Of a DNA stretch of 64,000 bases, positions 50,351 through 59,880 are shown piece after piece. The stretch lies in NCBI RefSeq assembly GCF_900637205.1, contig NZ_LR134355.1:3658001-3722000 (forward strand). The letters run 5' to 3'. Within the stretch, counting starts at the first letter, position 1; each line of letters opens with the position of its first letter. The DNA comes from Mycolicibacterium chitae. Lineage in GTDB: Bacteria > Actinomycetota > Actinomycetes > Mycobacteriales > Mycobacteriaceae. The position numbers and the translations under genes are program-made. The notes below the pieces were generated by a model that saw only the letters and a list, made by a program, of their open reading frames with translations, was not told where the DNA came from and did no database searches.

Positions 50351-50408
50351 TAAATATGGCAAGTCGTTCCCCACGGTTTTGATGAAGCCGTCGCAGTTCC
50401 GAAACGGC

Positions 50409-50439
50409 GACGCCGCCGTACCACAGGCACGGCGGCGTC
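50409..50439 (-). terminator. Strong hairpin after SDR 4
   Basis: A perfect 11 bp stem (GACGCCGCCGT / ACGGCGGCGTC) with a 9 nt loop. It lies 17 bp beyond the stop of the SDR at 50456 and before operator G, separating the two transcription units. Confidence 0.6.
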
Positions 50440-50455
50440 GATGCTGATCGTTCGG

Positions 50456-51322
50456 TTACAACGTCGGCTCCCCCTGATCCTCCGGGAAGGGAATCGCCAC
50501 GCGGGCCAGCGTCCCACCGTCGCACGACGAGATCGTCTGCCCCGTCGTATAGGCAGCCTCGTCGGAAGCCAGGAACAGCGCCGTGTACGCGTTGTCCCGC
50601 AGGTTCGGTGCCCGGTCAAGCTTCAGCGGGATCGGGGTGATGCCCTTGTCCCACGGACCGGCAGATTCCTCATAGGACTGCCCCACGACGGGCGCGCCGC
50701 GCTCCATCAGGAAGTTCGGCGACATGCCGTGCGTCGGGGCGATCGCGTTCACGCGGATGCCGAACCGGCCGAGGTCGAGCGAGAGCCCGCGTACCAGCGA
50801 GTTCACCCCACCCTTGGTGGCCATGTACGGCGCGATGCTGTGGTAGGCGGCGAATGACGATGCGGACGAGGTCATCAGGATGACGCCGCCACCGTTCTCG
50901 CGCAGCGGTTTGATCGAATGCTTGGCGACCAGAAAAGGCCCGGTGAGGTTGACCGAGACGACGTCTTCCCAGTCTTCGAGCGGGAAGTCCTCGAACGCCA
51001 ACTCCTCGCCGCCGGCAACGGTCGGGACCCCGCCGCGGGACACGATTCCGGCGTTGGCCCAGGCGATATCGAGCTGGCCGAACTCTTTGAGCGCGGTCTC
51101 GATGGTGCGCTGGACGTCGGCCTCTTTGGTCGTGTCGGCCTCCACTGCGACGGCGGTGCCACCCTGGTCGCTGACCAGTTTGACGGTACCCTCAGCGCGG
51201 TCGCCGAAGATGTCCATCACGACGACCTTGGCGCCTTCCGCAGCGAACAGCTGGGAGGCCTCTCGCCCCAATCCGGAGCCGGCACCGGTGATCACCGCGA
51301 CCTTGTTCTCGAGCCTGGACAT
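50456..51322 (-). CDS. SDR family oxidoreductase (island SDR 4), mycofactocin-type look
   Basis: A 288-residue SDR, longer than the classical type, with an insertion after 'ANAGIVSRGGVP'. 'TGAGSGLGREAS' is the coenzyme loop, 'VVMDIF' puts Asp at the NAD-selecting place, and 'YMATK' has the catalytic pair. The long insertion is typical of mycofactocin-coupled SDRs that keep NAD bound, but the type is not certain. Its own operator candidate H is 86 bp upstream. Confidence 0.85.
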   Translation of the reverse strand: MSRLENKVAVITGAGSGLGREASQLFAAEGAKVVVMDIFGDRAEGTVKLVSDQGGTAVAVEADTTKEADVQRTIETALKEFGQLDIAWANAGIVSRGGVPTVAGGEELAFEDFPLEDWEDVVSVNLTGPFLVAKHSIKPLRENGGGVILMTSSASSFAAYHSIAPYMATKGGVNSLVRGLSLDLGRFGIRVNAIAPTHGMSPNFLMERGAPVVGQSYEESAGPWDKGITPIPLKLDRAPNLRDNAYTALFLASDEAAYTTGQTISSCDGGTLARVAIPFPEDQGEPTL

Positions 51323-51408
51323 GACGAATCCTCCTTAATTGACGTCCACATCAGCGATGCGGTGGCGTACGCGAGCCGCCTTGACGGAACTGAAACTCTT
51401 TGAAGAAA

Positions 51409-51423
51409 CCTTAAGCTGTTAGG
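51409..51423. promoter_or_regulatory. Operator candidate H: CCTTA-N5-TTAGG
   Basis: CCTTA AGCTG TTAGG, followed by TTA, 86 bp before the SDR at 51322. Confidence 0.5.
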
Positions 51424-51454
51424 TTATATGCCGTCAATAGTTCCACCAGATGTT

Positions 51455-53878
51455 TCATCTCGGCGTCTGCGCAGGTCGGCGCGGTGGCATGGGGACCGAC
51501 TCGATCGTCACCGGGTCGATGACCGGGGGTTGAAGGACGTTATCGGCCACCAGGCGCTCGAGCTCCTCCGACGTCAGATCCAGCAGTGTCGCGCAAATCT
51601 CCCGGGTGTGCTCGCCGGCCAGCGGTGCCGGATTCAGTTGCGGATCCGGAATCGTCGAGAAGTGCGCGATTCGGGCGTTGGTCGGCACGGGCTGTTTCAG
51701 ATGTGGATGCGCCATGGTTTGGAAACTGTTGCGCGCCATCAGGTGTGGATCCATCAGTTGCTCGGGCAACCGGAGCATCGGGCCGGCCGGAATCCCCGCT
51801 TGCTGCAGCATCGCCGCCGCGTCAGCGGAGGTGCGCCTGGCAGTCCACGAGCGCACAGCATCCACGACGGCACCGGATGACGCTCGAGGCAGGTCCGGTT
51901 CGCCGAACACCTGAGCCAATCGGTCGACGTGCGCGGGATCCCGCGCATCCACGACGCACCACTCGTCGTCGCCGGCACACGGAAACACCCCGTACACACC
52001 CTCTTGTGGTGCCTCAGCACCTTGCGCGGCGGCGGTGAGCGTCGGTCCGAGGTGCACGATCGCGATATCGGCCTGAGCGGTTTCGACGAGGGTGCCTCGA
52101 CCGGTGCGCTCCCGGCCGATCACTGCGGCCAGTACAGCTATCGCCGAGACGTGTCCCGCGATGTGGTCGGGGTAGACCGTGGACCCGTCGCAGTACGCGC
52201 TCGGATCCTCCTCGGTGAGCTGCGAATCCCGCCACAGTACCGAAACTCCGCAGGACGACCGCACCAACGGCCCATATCCCATGCGCGTGCTCCATCGGCC
52301 CCGAGCGCCGAACGCGCTGCTGTCGGAGACAATGATGCGTGGGTTGATCTCCGTTAAGTCGTCGAACGAAAGCCCAAGCGCTTCCAGGGTTCCGGGCTTG
52401 AAGTTGGCCGCCACCACATCGGCGTGGGCCACGAGTTGCCGAAACAGTCGCGCACCCTCCGGACGGCGCAGGTCCAGCCCGAGGCTCCGCTTGTTCCGGT
52501 GTCCCCAGGCGAAGGAGGGGTTGATCCCACTGCCGCTGCGGGTCTGCCGCAGTCCGTCGGGAAAGGTGGTGTTCTCCACCTTGATGACGTCGGCGCCCTG
52601 GTCGGCGAACAACCTGCCGAATTCCGCACCGACGACGATGACTCCGAGGTCGAGTACCCGCATCCCGGCCAACGGTCCGGTCCGCTCGGGATCCGGCGGG
52701 AACATCGTCGCCCCGGCCGAACGGTGTTGGTCCTCGCCGGCCGCCCTTGACCTGTCCGGCAACGTGTCGTTGTGCTCGCCGACATTCGGCGCCCGGTTCC
52801 GCAACCCGGCGCGCATGCCGCCAACCGACACGTACCCGGAGGGCACGCGCGTGTGCAGTCCGTCGGCAAGCTCCGCATCGATCAGCGATCCGGTCTCAAG
52901 AAAGTGCGGGGTCTCGAGGACCTCGTCGACGGTCAGGACGCCGGAGACCGGAATGGCCCTGGCGCTACCTTCGGCGACCAGTTCGTCACGGGTCTTGTCC
53001 GCGAACAACGCGGCTATCAGCGGGTGCAGCCGATCTGCGGCCTGGAACCTGGCCGCGACGGTGTCGTAACGCGGATCGGCGAATTCCGTGGGCTCCCCGA
53101 GCCATTCGAACATCGCTCGCCATTGACGTTTGGCCAAGAGACAGATCCGGACATGGCCATCGGCACACGGGAAGAACGGGTAAAAACTGGCCGCCTCGGG
53201 ACGGTCCCGCGGGAAGGACTCGGCCCGGCCTGCCGCCGCCGATCCCTGAGCCCCGAAGCCGGGATCGAAGCCGTGCACAACGGCCTCGAACGCCGCGACG
53301 TCGACCGTCTCCCCCACCCCGGTGCGCAACCGTTTGACATAAGCCACGAGTGTGGCCCAGGCGGCATGGACGGCCACGGTCTGCTCGACGATGCCGGCGG
53401 GCGGGAGCACCGGCTGTCGGCCCGGCAAGCCAGAACGGCACAGCACACCCCCCATTGCGGTCAACACCGGCTCGGTGGCAGACCAGTCACGGTACGGGCC
53501 GGTCCGGCCGAACGGCGTGATGGAGGTGACGACCAACGTCGGATTTACGGCGAGCAGATCGTCGGGGGCCAGCCCGCGTTCGACAGCTTCGGCGGGCGAA
53601 AACGACTCGAGCACAACGTCTGCCGACCGAACCAGGTCGCGCAACCGCTCCTGCCCCTCGACCGCGTCGAGGTCGACAGTGATGCCGAGCTTGTTGGCGT
53701 TGCGAAGCGCCCAAGGCACGCTCACCGCCCCACGGCTGCGGCGTGCCGGGTCACCCCCCGGAGGCTCGACGCGGACCACTTCCGCTCCGAGATCGGCCAG
53801 GTATCGACCACAGGACTGCGCGACGCCGTGGCTGAGGTCGAGGATCCGCAGCCCGTCCAGCGGTAGTTCGGCTCTCAT
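51455..53878 (-). CDS. Fused two-domain CaiB/BaiF (class III) CoA-transferase
   Basis: An 807-residue protein made of two full CoA-transferase family III domains (about residues 5-370 and 400-790). In these enzymes an Asp forms an aspartyl-CoA anhydride. By alignment on the following 'LLAAL'-type helix, the C-terminal half has Asp571 ('YPDHIAGHVSA'), while the N-terminal half has Glu165 ('GIVEQTVAVHAA'), so the first half may be inactive or altered. It would activate a pathway acid to its CoA ester from a CoA donor. The ATG at 53878 lies 2 nt after the aldehyde dehydrogenase stop, in one operon. Confidence 0.88.
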   Translation of the reverse strand: MRAELPLDGLRILDLSHGVAQSCGRYLADLGAEVVRVEPPGGDPARRSRGAVSVPWALRNANKLGITVDLDAVEGQERLRDLVRSADVVLESFSPAEAVERGLAPDDLLAVNPTLVVTSITPFGRTGPYRDWSATEPVLTAMGGVLCRSGLPGRQPVLPPAGIVEQTVAVHAAWATLVAYVKRLRTGVGETVDVAAFEAVVHGFDPGFGAQGSAAAGRAESFPRDRPEAASFYPFFPCADGHVRICLLAKRQWRAMFEWLGEPTEFADPRYDTVAARFQAADRLHPLIAALFADKTRDELVAEGSARAIPVSGVLTVDEVLETPHFLETGSLIDAELADGLHTRVPSGYVSVGGMRAGLRNRAPNVGEHNDTLPDRSRAAGEDQHRSAGATMFPPDPERTGPLAGMRVLDLGVIVVGAEFGRLFADQGADVIKVENTTFPDGLRQTRSGSGINPSFAWGHRNKRSLGLDLRRPEGARLFRQLVAHADVVAANFKPGTLEALGLSFDDLTEINPRIIVSDSSAFGARGRWSTRMGYGPLVRSSCGVSVLWRDSQLTEEDPSAYCDGSTVYPDHIAGHVSAIAVLAAVIGRERTGRGTLVETAQADIAIVHLGPTLTAAAQGAEAPQEGVYGVFPCAGDDEWCVVDARDPAHVDRLAQVFGEPDLPRASSGAVVDAVRSWTARRTSADAAAMLQQAGIPAGPMLRLPEQLMDPHLMARNSFQTMAHPHLKQPVPTNARIAHFSTIPDPQLNPAPLAGEHTREICATLLDLTSEELERLVADNVLQPPVIDPVTIESVPMPPRRPAQTPR

Positions 53879-53880
53879 GC

Positions 53881-55326
53881 TCAAGCGGTTCCGGCCGGCG
53901 GCAGATAAACCGACTTGAGGACCTGGTAGGGCGCCAGACCCTCGGGTCCGAGCTCACGGCCCAACCCGCTGGCCTTCACGCCACCGAACGGGCCGACCAC
54001 GTCGAGGGCGTAGTGGTTGACGCCCACCGAGCCGCTCTGGATGCGGTCCGCCAGCTGCTGTCCCCGCTCGACGTCGGTGGTCCACACCGTGCCGCCGAGG
54101 CCGTAGTCCGAGTCGTTGGCGATCGCAACGGCCTCCTCCTCATCGGCATACGGCAGTACACACAGCACCGGCCCGAAGATCTCCTCCCGGGCGATCACAC
54201 TGGCGTTGTCCACGTCGGCGAACACGGTCGGTTCGACGAACCAGCCGACCGATTGATCGGCGGGGACCGAACCGCCGGTGGTCAGGCGGGCGCCGCTGCG
54301 TCGGCCCTCATCGATGTAGCCGAGCACGCGCTTGCGCTGCGCCTCGCTGACCAGTGGGCCGATCTGGGTGGCGCGATCGAGAGGGTCACCCACCCGCAGC
54401 CCACGCACGGTTTCGGTGACCGCATCGACCACTTCGTCGTACCGCGCCCGGGGCGCGAGGATGCGCGTACCGGCGTGACAGGTCTGACCGTTGTTGGGCA
54501 GGCACACGTCCAGCAACCCGGCGAGAAATACGTCGAGGTCAGCGTCGGCGGCGACCAGCGCGGCGGACTTGCCGCCGAGTTCCAACGTGACGGGTCGCAG
54601 CAGCCGACCGCACGCCTCGCCGATCGCGCGTCCGGCCGCCGTCGAACCCGTGAACGCGACCTTGTTGACGTCGGGATGGCTGACCAGGTGCGTACCCGCG
54701 TCCCGGCCACCGGGAACGATGTTCAGTACCCCGGCCGGTAGTTCGGCCTCCAGGGCCGCGTCGGCCCAGACGAACGCGTCGAGCGCCGTCTCCGGAGCGG
54801 CTTTCAATACGACCGTGCATCCAGCCGCCAGTGCGGGGGCGATCTTCATCGCGGCCAGTGCCTGCGGGTAGTTCCACGGAATGATCGCTGCGACCACGCC
54901 GACGGGGTCCCTGCGCACCCGTACCTGCGCGAGCATTCCCGAGCGCAGGTCGTCGCGGTCCAGGCTTTCACAGAGATCGGCGTAGTAGTCGAGCATGAGT
55001 GCCGGGCTGTAGCCGTTCGCACCGATCGACAGCTTCGCGGGCATCCCATTCTCGCGACTGACGAGCTTGGCTGTGTCCTTGGCCCGGCTCTTCAGCGCGG
55101 CCCCGAGGCGACGCATCGCGGCGGCCCGGTCCGCTGCCGGTTGCGCACCCCATGCTTCCAGCGCGCCCCGCGCCGCCGTCACTGCCGCGTCGATGTCGGC
55201 GGTGCCGGCCAGCGGCGAGCGCCCCAACACCGAACCGGTTGCGGCCTCGCCGACTTCGGCGACCACCCCGGACGACACCGGAGCCACCCAGCCGCCGCCG
55301 ATGAAGAAGTTCTCGCGGTCCGTCAT
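53881..55326 (-). CDS. Aldehyde dehydrogenase (island ALDH 1)
   Basis: A 481-residue NAD(P)-dependent aldehyde dehydrogenase. The catalytic Glu is in 'LELGGKSAAL' and Cys in 'NNGQTCHAGTR'; 'FTGSTAAGR' is the cofactor loop. It would oxidise a pathway aldehyde to the acid that the fused CoA-transferase then activates. The ATG overlaps the stop of the second ALDH by one base. Confidence 0.93.
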   Translation of the reverse strand: MTDRENFFIGGGWVAPVSSGVVAEVGEAATGSVLGRSPLAGTADIDAAVTAARGALEAWGAQPAADRAAAMRRLGAALKSRAKDTAKLVSRENGMPAKLSIGANGYSPALMLDYYADLCESLDRDDLRSGMLAQVRVRRDPVGVVAAIIPWNYPQALAAMKIAPALAAGCTVVLKAAPETALDAFVWADAALEAELPAGVLNIVPGGRDAGTHLVSHPDVNKVAFTGSTAAGRAIGEACGRLLRPVTLELGGKSAALVAADADLDVFLAGLLDVCLPNNGQTCHAGTRILAPRARYDEVVDAVTETVRGLRVGDPLDRATQIGPLVSEAQRKRVLGYIDEGRRSGARLTTGGSVPADQSVGWFVEPTVFADVDNASVIAREEIFGPVLCVLPYADEEEAVAIANDSDYGLGGTVWTTDVERGQQLADRIQSGSVGVNHYALDVVGPFGGVKASGLGRELGPEGLAPYQVLKSVYLPPAGTA

Positions 55327-56777
55327 CAGCTGAACAGCCTTTCCATTCCCGGTGTGAGGTTGATCGTCTTGAGCTCGTAGTAGGCGGTCAGGCCCTCACG
55401 GCCGGTGTCACGCCCGACACCGGAACACTTCACCCCGCCGAACGGCGCCTCGGTGTTGTAGTTGAAGCTGTTCACGCTGAACGTGCCCGTGCGAACGGCC
55501 TGGGCCACCCGCAGTGCGGCTTCGTCGTCGGCAGTGAACACCGCGCCGTGCAATCCGTAGTCCGAATCGTTGGCGATCGCGATGGCCTCTTCGAGATTGT
55601 CGTAGGTCATCACGGTGGTGACCGGTCCGAAGATCTCCTCCTGGCAGATGCGCATGGAGTTGTCCGCCGATCCGAACACGGTCGGTTGGACGAACCAGCC
55701 CCGGTCCAGCCCCGCGGGCCGGCCGCCGCCGGTGAGGATCTTCGCGCCCTCGTCCACACCGATCGAGATGTAGCCCTCCACCCGCTCGCGCTGTTGCTGA
55801 GACACCAAGGGCCCCATGGTCGTTGCCGGGTCGAAGGGGTCCCCCACGACGAACGACTCCGCGGTGGCGACCAGAGCATCGACGATCTCGTCATAGCGGG
55901 TCCGCGGGACGAGAACGCGGCTGTAGGCGGCACAGACCTGGCCGGTGTTGAAGAAGGAGCCCACCGCCAGGCCCTGCATGGTGGTCGGGATGTCGGCGTC
56001 TTCGAGGATGATCGCGGCCGACTTCCCACCGAGCTCCAGCTGCATGCGCTTGAAGCTGCGCCCACAGACCTCGCCGATCTCGCGGCCGGCCACGGTCGAA
56101 CCGGTGAAGCTGACCTTGTCCACCCCCGGGTGATTGACCAGGGCGCGGCCGGTGTCGCGGTGGCCGGTGATCAGATTGAACACCCCAGCGGGCACGCCCG
56201 CCTCGGCGAGCGCCTCGGCGTAGTAGAAGACATCCAGCGGCGTCTCCGCCGCCGGCTTGAAGACGACGCTGCATCCCGCCACCAAGGGCGCGGTGATCTT
56301 GTTGACCGCCATGTTGAACGGCCCGTTCCACGGGGCGATCGAGGCGACCACACCGACCGGTTCCTTGACCACTGCGGCGGTCGTCTGGCCCGGACGCAGT
56401 TCGGCGATCGGTTCGTTCTTGGCTACGTCGATGAAGAAGCGGGCGGTACCGAGAGCACTCGGAATCTGAACTTGGGCAATGGAAGTGGGCAATCCCATCT
56501 CCGAGGTCACCACGTTGGCGACCTCATCGAGTTTCGGCTCGAGGATCTGCAACGCGCGCTCGAGGATCTCAGCACGCTCGTCGACGCCCAGTCGCCGCCA
56601 GGTCCCTTCGTCGAACGACCGGCGCGCCGCGGTGACGGCGGCGTCGACGTCCTCGCCGCCGGCGTCGGACACCGATCCGATCACTTCTTCGGTGGAAGCG
56701 CTGATCACCGAAAGCCGTTCGGTGCTCTTCGGCTTGCGCCATTGACCGTCGATCAGCAGTTCCTCGCGGTTGGTCAT
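55326..56777 (-). CDS. Aldehyde dehydrogenase (island ALDH 2)
   Basis: A 483-residue aldehyde dehydrogenase, homologous to ALDH 1. Catalytic motifs are 'LELGGKSAAII' and 'FFNTGQVCAAYSR'. Two adjacent ALDHs may handle two aldehydes of the route or form mixed oligomers. The start ATG at 56777 is preceded by AAGGGAAG; operator candidate I is 40 bp upstream. First gene of the ALDH 2 - ALDH 1 - CoA-transferase operon. Confidence 0.93.
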   Translation of the reverse strand: MTNREELLIDGQWRKPKSTERLSVISASTEEVIGSVSDAGGEDVDAAVTAARRSFDEGTWRRLGVDERAEILERALQILEPKLDEVANVVTSEMGLPTSIAQVQIPSALGTARFFIDVAKNEPIAELRPGQTTAAVVKEPVGVVASIAPWNGPFNMAVNKITAPLVAGCSVVFKPAAETPLDVFYYAEALAEAGVPAGVFNLITGHRDTGRALVNHPGVDKVSFTGSTVAGREIGEVCGRSFKRMQLELGGKSAAIILEDADIPTTMQGLAVGSFFNTGQVCAAYSRVLVPRTRYDEIVDALVATAESFVVGDPFDPATTMGPLVSQQQRERVEGYISIGVDEGAKILTGGGRPAGLDRGWFVQPTVFGSADNSMRICQEEIFGPVTTVMTYDNLEEAIAIANDSDYGLHGAVFTADDEAALRVAQAVRTGTFSVNSFNYNTEAPFGGVKCSGVGRDTGREGLTAYYELKTINLTPGMERLFS

Positions 56778-56817
56778 CCGTCTTCCCTTCGGACCCGGGT
56801 CGTGTTCCGGCCGCCAG

Positions 56818-56832
56818 CCTACAACCTTTAGG
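56818..56832. promoter_or_regulatory. Operator candidate I: CCTAC-N5-TTAGG
   Basis: CCTAC AACCT TTAGG followed by TAAA, 40 bp before the ALDH 2 ATG, nearly the same distance as site G from its gene. Confidence 0.5.
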
Positions 56833-57017
56833 TAAACTGGCCAAGGGGTGCGTCCGATTGCGCCATTGTGCCTCCAATGCTCTCCCCACACAGGCGTCAC
56901 TGCACCCGGGCCGGGCGCTCGCCCAGTCACTACTGCCGAGGTTCCCTCGATCTGCATATCATCCTGTTCGCGTCGACGCTGTTGACCGGCCATCTTCGCT
57001 GTTGTAGACAAAAGTTC

Positions 57018-57944
57018 GTGACCATAGGAAACCTGGGTAGCACGGACACCAATCTTCCGGCCCCCAACGAGGCGGCCACTGCCATTGCAGTGGAGGCCTA
57101 TGCCCCATGGCGCCGGCCGGACATTGATGTGGCGGCCAGGCGCCGCGGATTCGACCGGATGCTGCCCGAACCGGCCGCCGACGTGTCGGTCACGGAGGAC
57201 AGCATCGGAGGTGTGGAAGGACGCTGGGTATCGGTGCCCGAATCCGGCGAGGCGACCGTGCTCTACCTACACGGTGGCGGTGGCATCCTGGGTTCGTCTT
57301 ACGGCTACCGTGACCTCGCCTCGCGCATTGCGCGGTCCGGCGGTGCCAGGGTTTTCGTCCCGGACTACGCGTTGGCACCCGAAAATCCGTTCCCCGCCGG
57401 TCTGAACGACGCTCGCGCCGCCTACAACGCACTGGTGCAGGAGTTGGGCGGTAGGACCGAAAAGCTGGTAATGGCAGGGGATTCTGCCGGTGGCGGGATG
57501 GCCGTCTCAACGATCGCCACCGTGATCGCCGAGAAGAAACCGTTGCCGGCCGCTGTGGTGGCGCTGAGCCCGTTCACCGATATGACCTTGTCGGGTGAGT
57601 CGATGACGCGGTTCGGCGAGGTCGACCCCCTCATCTCACGCACGGCAGCCGAACAGATGGCCGGCACATACCTGGCCGGCCACAACGCGCGGGATCCCCG
57701 GGTGTCGCCGGTGTTCGCCGACTTCGCCGGGTTTCCACCGCTGCTGGTGCAAGTTGGGGCTTGCGAACTGCTCCTCGACGATTCGGTGCGGCTGGCCGAG
57801 GCCGCCAAGGCCGCGGGCGGTCAGGTCGAGCTCCACATCGCCGACGGCTTGTTCCACGTGTTCCACATGTTCGCCGCTCAGTTGCCCGAGGCGCAACAGG
57901 CACTCGAGACCGTCGGCGCATTCATCCGCATGTACACGAGCTGA
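57018..57944 (+). CDS. HSL-family alpha/beta hydrolase (esterase)
   Basis: A 308-residue hormone-sensitive-lipase-type esterase. 'YLHGGGG' gives the HGGG oxyanion motif, 'GDSAGGG' the nucleophile Ser (near 159), an Asp follows in the C-terminal third, and 'DGLFHVFH' holds the catalytic His. It would free the pathway compound from an ester, or cleave a lactone. The GTG start is the first reasonable one; a longer upstream frame looks non-coding. Confidence 0.88.
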   Translation: MTIGNLGSTDTNLPAPNEAATAIAVEAYAPWRRPDIDVAARRRGFDRMLPEPAADVSVTEDSIGGVEGRWVSVPESGEATVLYLHGGGGILGSSYGYRDLASRIARSGGARVFVPDYALAPENPFPAGLNDARAAYNALVQELGGRTEKLVMAGDSAGGGMAVSTIATVIAEKKPLPAAVVALSPFTDMTLSGESMTRFGEVDPLISRTAAEQMAGTYLAGHNARDPRVSPVFADFAGFPPLLVQVGACELLLDDSVRLAEAAKAAGGQVELHIADGLFHVFHMFAAQLPEAQQALETVGAFIRMYTS

Positions 57945-57968
57945 CCGCGCTATCAGCTCGCGCGGTGG

Positions 57969-58853
57969 CTACGCCGCCGTCCCGCGGCGCTCGGCGACGA
58001 ACCCCGCCAGGCGGTCCAGGGCGGGCAGGACGACGTCCCGCGACCCCCAGGGCAGATTGAAGATCACCTCGCCGATGCCCAGGGATTCGAAGTAGTCGAA
58101 CTTGTCGTGGCCAGGCGTCGAACCGAACGGAATCACCGCGAGTTCGTCGGGGTCACGGCCGGCGGCGGTGGCGAGCTCTCGCAACCGTTGCACCCCGGCG
58201 GTGAGGCCGCCACCGGCCAACGGCATCCAGCCCGATCCGTATTCGACGATCTGGCTGAACAGCTTCGGGCCGGCCGCCCCACCGAGCAGCACGGGCACTC
58301 CGCGACGCCCCCGTCCGTCGGTCTGCTGCGGCTTGGGCCATGACCACGACGAGTCGAAATTCACGAACTCGCCGTGGAATTCGGCTTCGTCGTGTTCCCA
58401 CAGGGCTTGCATTGCCAGTACGTGCTCGCGGGCGACCTCGCGCCGCCGGGTGAAGTTCACGCCGTGGTCGGCGATCTCATCTTCGTTCCAGCCGACGCCC
58501 ACGCCCACCTCGACACGACCGTTCGAGTACAGGTCCAGGGAAGCGACCGCCTTGGCCGTGACGATGGGATCGCGTAGGGCGGCCTGAATGACACCGGCTC
58601 CCAACCGGATCCGGCTCGTGACAGCGGCCGCAACGGCCAGTCCGATAAATGGGTCGACACAGCGGCGGTACTCGTCCGGCAACTCTCCGCCGGGCGGATA
58701 CGGGGTGCGTCGACTGGTGGGAATATGGGTGTGTTCGGGCAGCCACAGCGCATCCAAGCCGCGGTCCTCGACCGCTGTGGCCATTTCCGCCGCGCCCATC
58801 GACTCCTCGGTCAGGAAGACGTGCACGCCGAAGCGCATCGGGTTGCGAACCAT
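57969..58853 (-). CDS. LLM class F420-dependent oxidoreductase (island LLM 2)
   Basis: A 294-residue luciferase-like protein of the mycobacterial F420-dependent type. 'RGLDALWLPEHTHIPTSRR' (residues 30-48) and 'NGRVEVGVGVGWNEDE' are characteristic. It probably acts in redox change of a pathway intermediate. Operator candidate J lies 76 bp upstream. Confidence 0.87.
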   Translation of the reverse strand: MVRNPMRFGVHVFLTEESMGAAEMATAVEDRGLDALWLPEHTHIPTSRRTPYPPGGELPDEYRRCVDPFIGLAVAAAVTSRIRLGAGVIQAALRDPIVTAKAVASLDLYSNGRVEVGVGVGWNEDEIADHGVNFTRRREVAREHVLAMQALWEHDEAEFHGEFVNFDSSWSWPKPQQTDGRGRRGVPVLLGGAAGPKLFSQIVEYGSGWMPLAGGGLTAGVQRLRELATAAGRDPDELAVIPFGSTPGHDKFDYFESLGIGEVIFNLPWGSRDVVLPALDRLAGFVAERRGTAA

Positions 58854-58929
58854 CAGAGTCGTCCTTCGTCGAGTTCGAGAATCGATCCGGTCGCGTCAGA
58901 CCCGGCCATATCGACCCAAGAAAACTTTT

Positions 58930-58944
58930 CCTATGACCATTAGA
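58930..58944. promoter_or_regulatory. Operator candidate J: CCTAT-N5-TTAGA
   Basis: CCTAT GACCA TTAGA followed by TAAT, between the divergent LLM gene (76 bp) and the alpha/beta hydrolase (56 bp). It could serve both. Confidence 0.5.
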
Positions 58945-59000
58945 TAATGTCACACGCCATGGCCCTGTACAGGCCGGCCCATTGATCCCGGGAGAGCATC

Positions 59001-59858
59001 GTGCGTCACCATCAGCCCATGGTCCTGCGCGGAAACGGCCTCAACCTGGCCACCGACCATTGGTCGTCTCCGCTCGCCGGCCCGGACCGTCCGGAGGTGG
59101 TACTGCTACACGGGGGCGGTCAGACACGCGGGTCGTGGAAGAGCACCGGGCAACGGCTTGCGGCGGCAGGGTGGACGACTTATGCCGTCGATGCACGTGG
59201 ACACGGCGACAGCGACTGGTCCGGCGAGGGCGACTACAGCAGCGAGGCGATGGTCCGGGACGTGGTGGCGGTGGCGAAGTCTCGGGCGATGCCGCCGATC
59301 CTGGTCGGAGCCTCCATGGGCGGACAGGCTGCACTGGTCGCCATCGGGGAGAACCCCGGAATCGCTTCCGGCCTGGTCTTGGTGGACATCGCGGTGTCGC
59401 CTTCCCTGCCGGGAGTGGAGCGGGTGCGGGAGTTCTTGCAGAGCGGCCTCTCGGGTTTCACCACCCTCGAGGAGGCCGCCCAGGCCGTGGCCGCCTACAA
59501 CCCGCACCGGGCCCGGCCACCGAAGCCGGACGGTCTCGCTCGTAACCTACGGCAGCGTGACGGTCGCTGGTACTGGCACTGGGATCCGGCGTTCATCGGC
59601 AACAGGGGCCCGGGCGGTGAAACGCACCAGCACCGACGCGCCCGGGGTCGGCGAGCCGCCCGCAACGTCGACGTCCCAACTCTTCTGGTCAAGGGCGCAC
59701 AGTCCGACGTGGTGACCGCCGAAGGGGTACTCGAACTGCGGACGTTGATCCCTCACGCGACCTACGTGGAGGTCGGCGGTACCGGCCACATGGTCAGCGG
59801 CGACGACAACGACGCCTTCACCGCGGCGGTCCTGAAATTCCTCCACGACCTCGGATAG
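59001..59858 (+). CDS. Alpha/beta hydrolase
   Basis: A 285-residue alpha/beta-hydrolase. 'LLHGGGQTRGSW' is the oxyanion strand, 'GASMGGQ' holds the nucleophile Ser (near 107), 'GAQSDVV' the acid, and 'GTGHMV' the His. Likely C-C bond or ester hydrolase in the ring-opening part of the route, but the type is not fixed. Starts at a GTG. Confidence 0.86.
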   Translation: MRHHQPMVLRGNGLNLATDHWSSPLAGPDRPEVVLLHGGGQTRGSWKSTGQRLAAAGWTTYAVDARGHGDSDWSGEGDYSSEAMVRDVVAVAKSRAMPPILVGASMGGQAALVAIGENPGIASGLVLVDIAVSPSLPGVERVREFLQSGLSGFTTLEEAAQAVAAYNPHRARPPKPDGLARNLRQRDGRWYWHWDPAFIGNRGPGGETHQHRRARGRRAARNVDVPTLLVKGAQSDVVTAEGVLELRTLIPHATYVEVGGTGHMVSGDDNDAFTAAVLKFLHDLG

Positions 59859-59880
59859 CAACGGCCACCACCGGACCCAT

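Noticed and set aside
38981..58944. KstR or KstR2 operator identity for the repeated palindrome
   Set aside because: The known KstR (TNNAACNNGTTNNA) and KstR2 (ANCAAGNNCTTGNT) forms do not fit CCTAA-N5-TTAGG.
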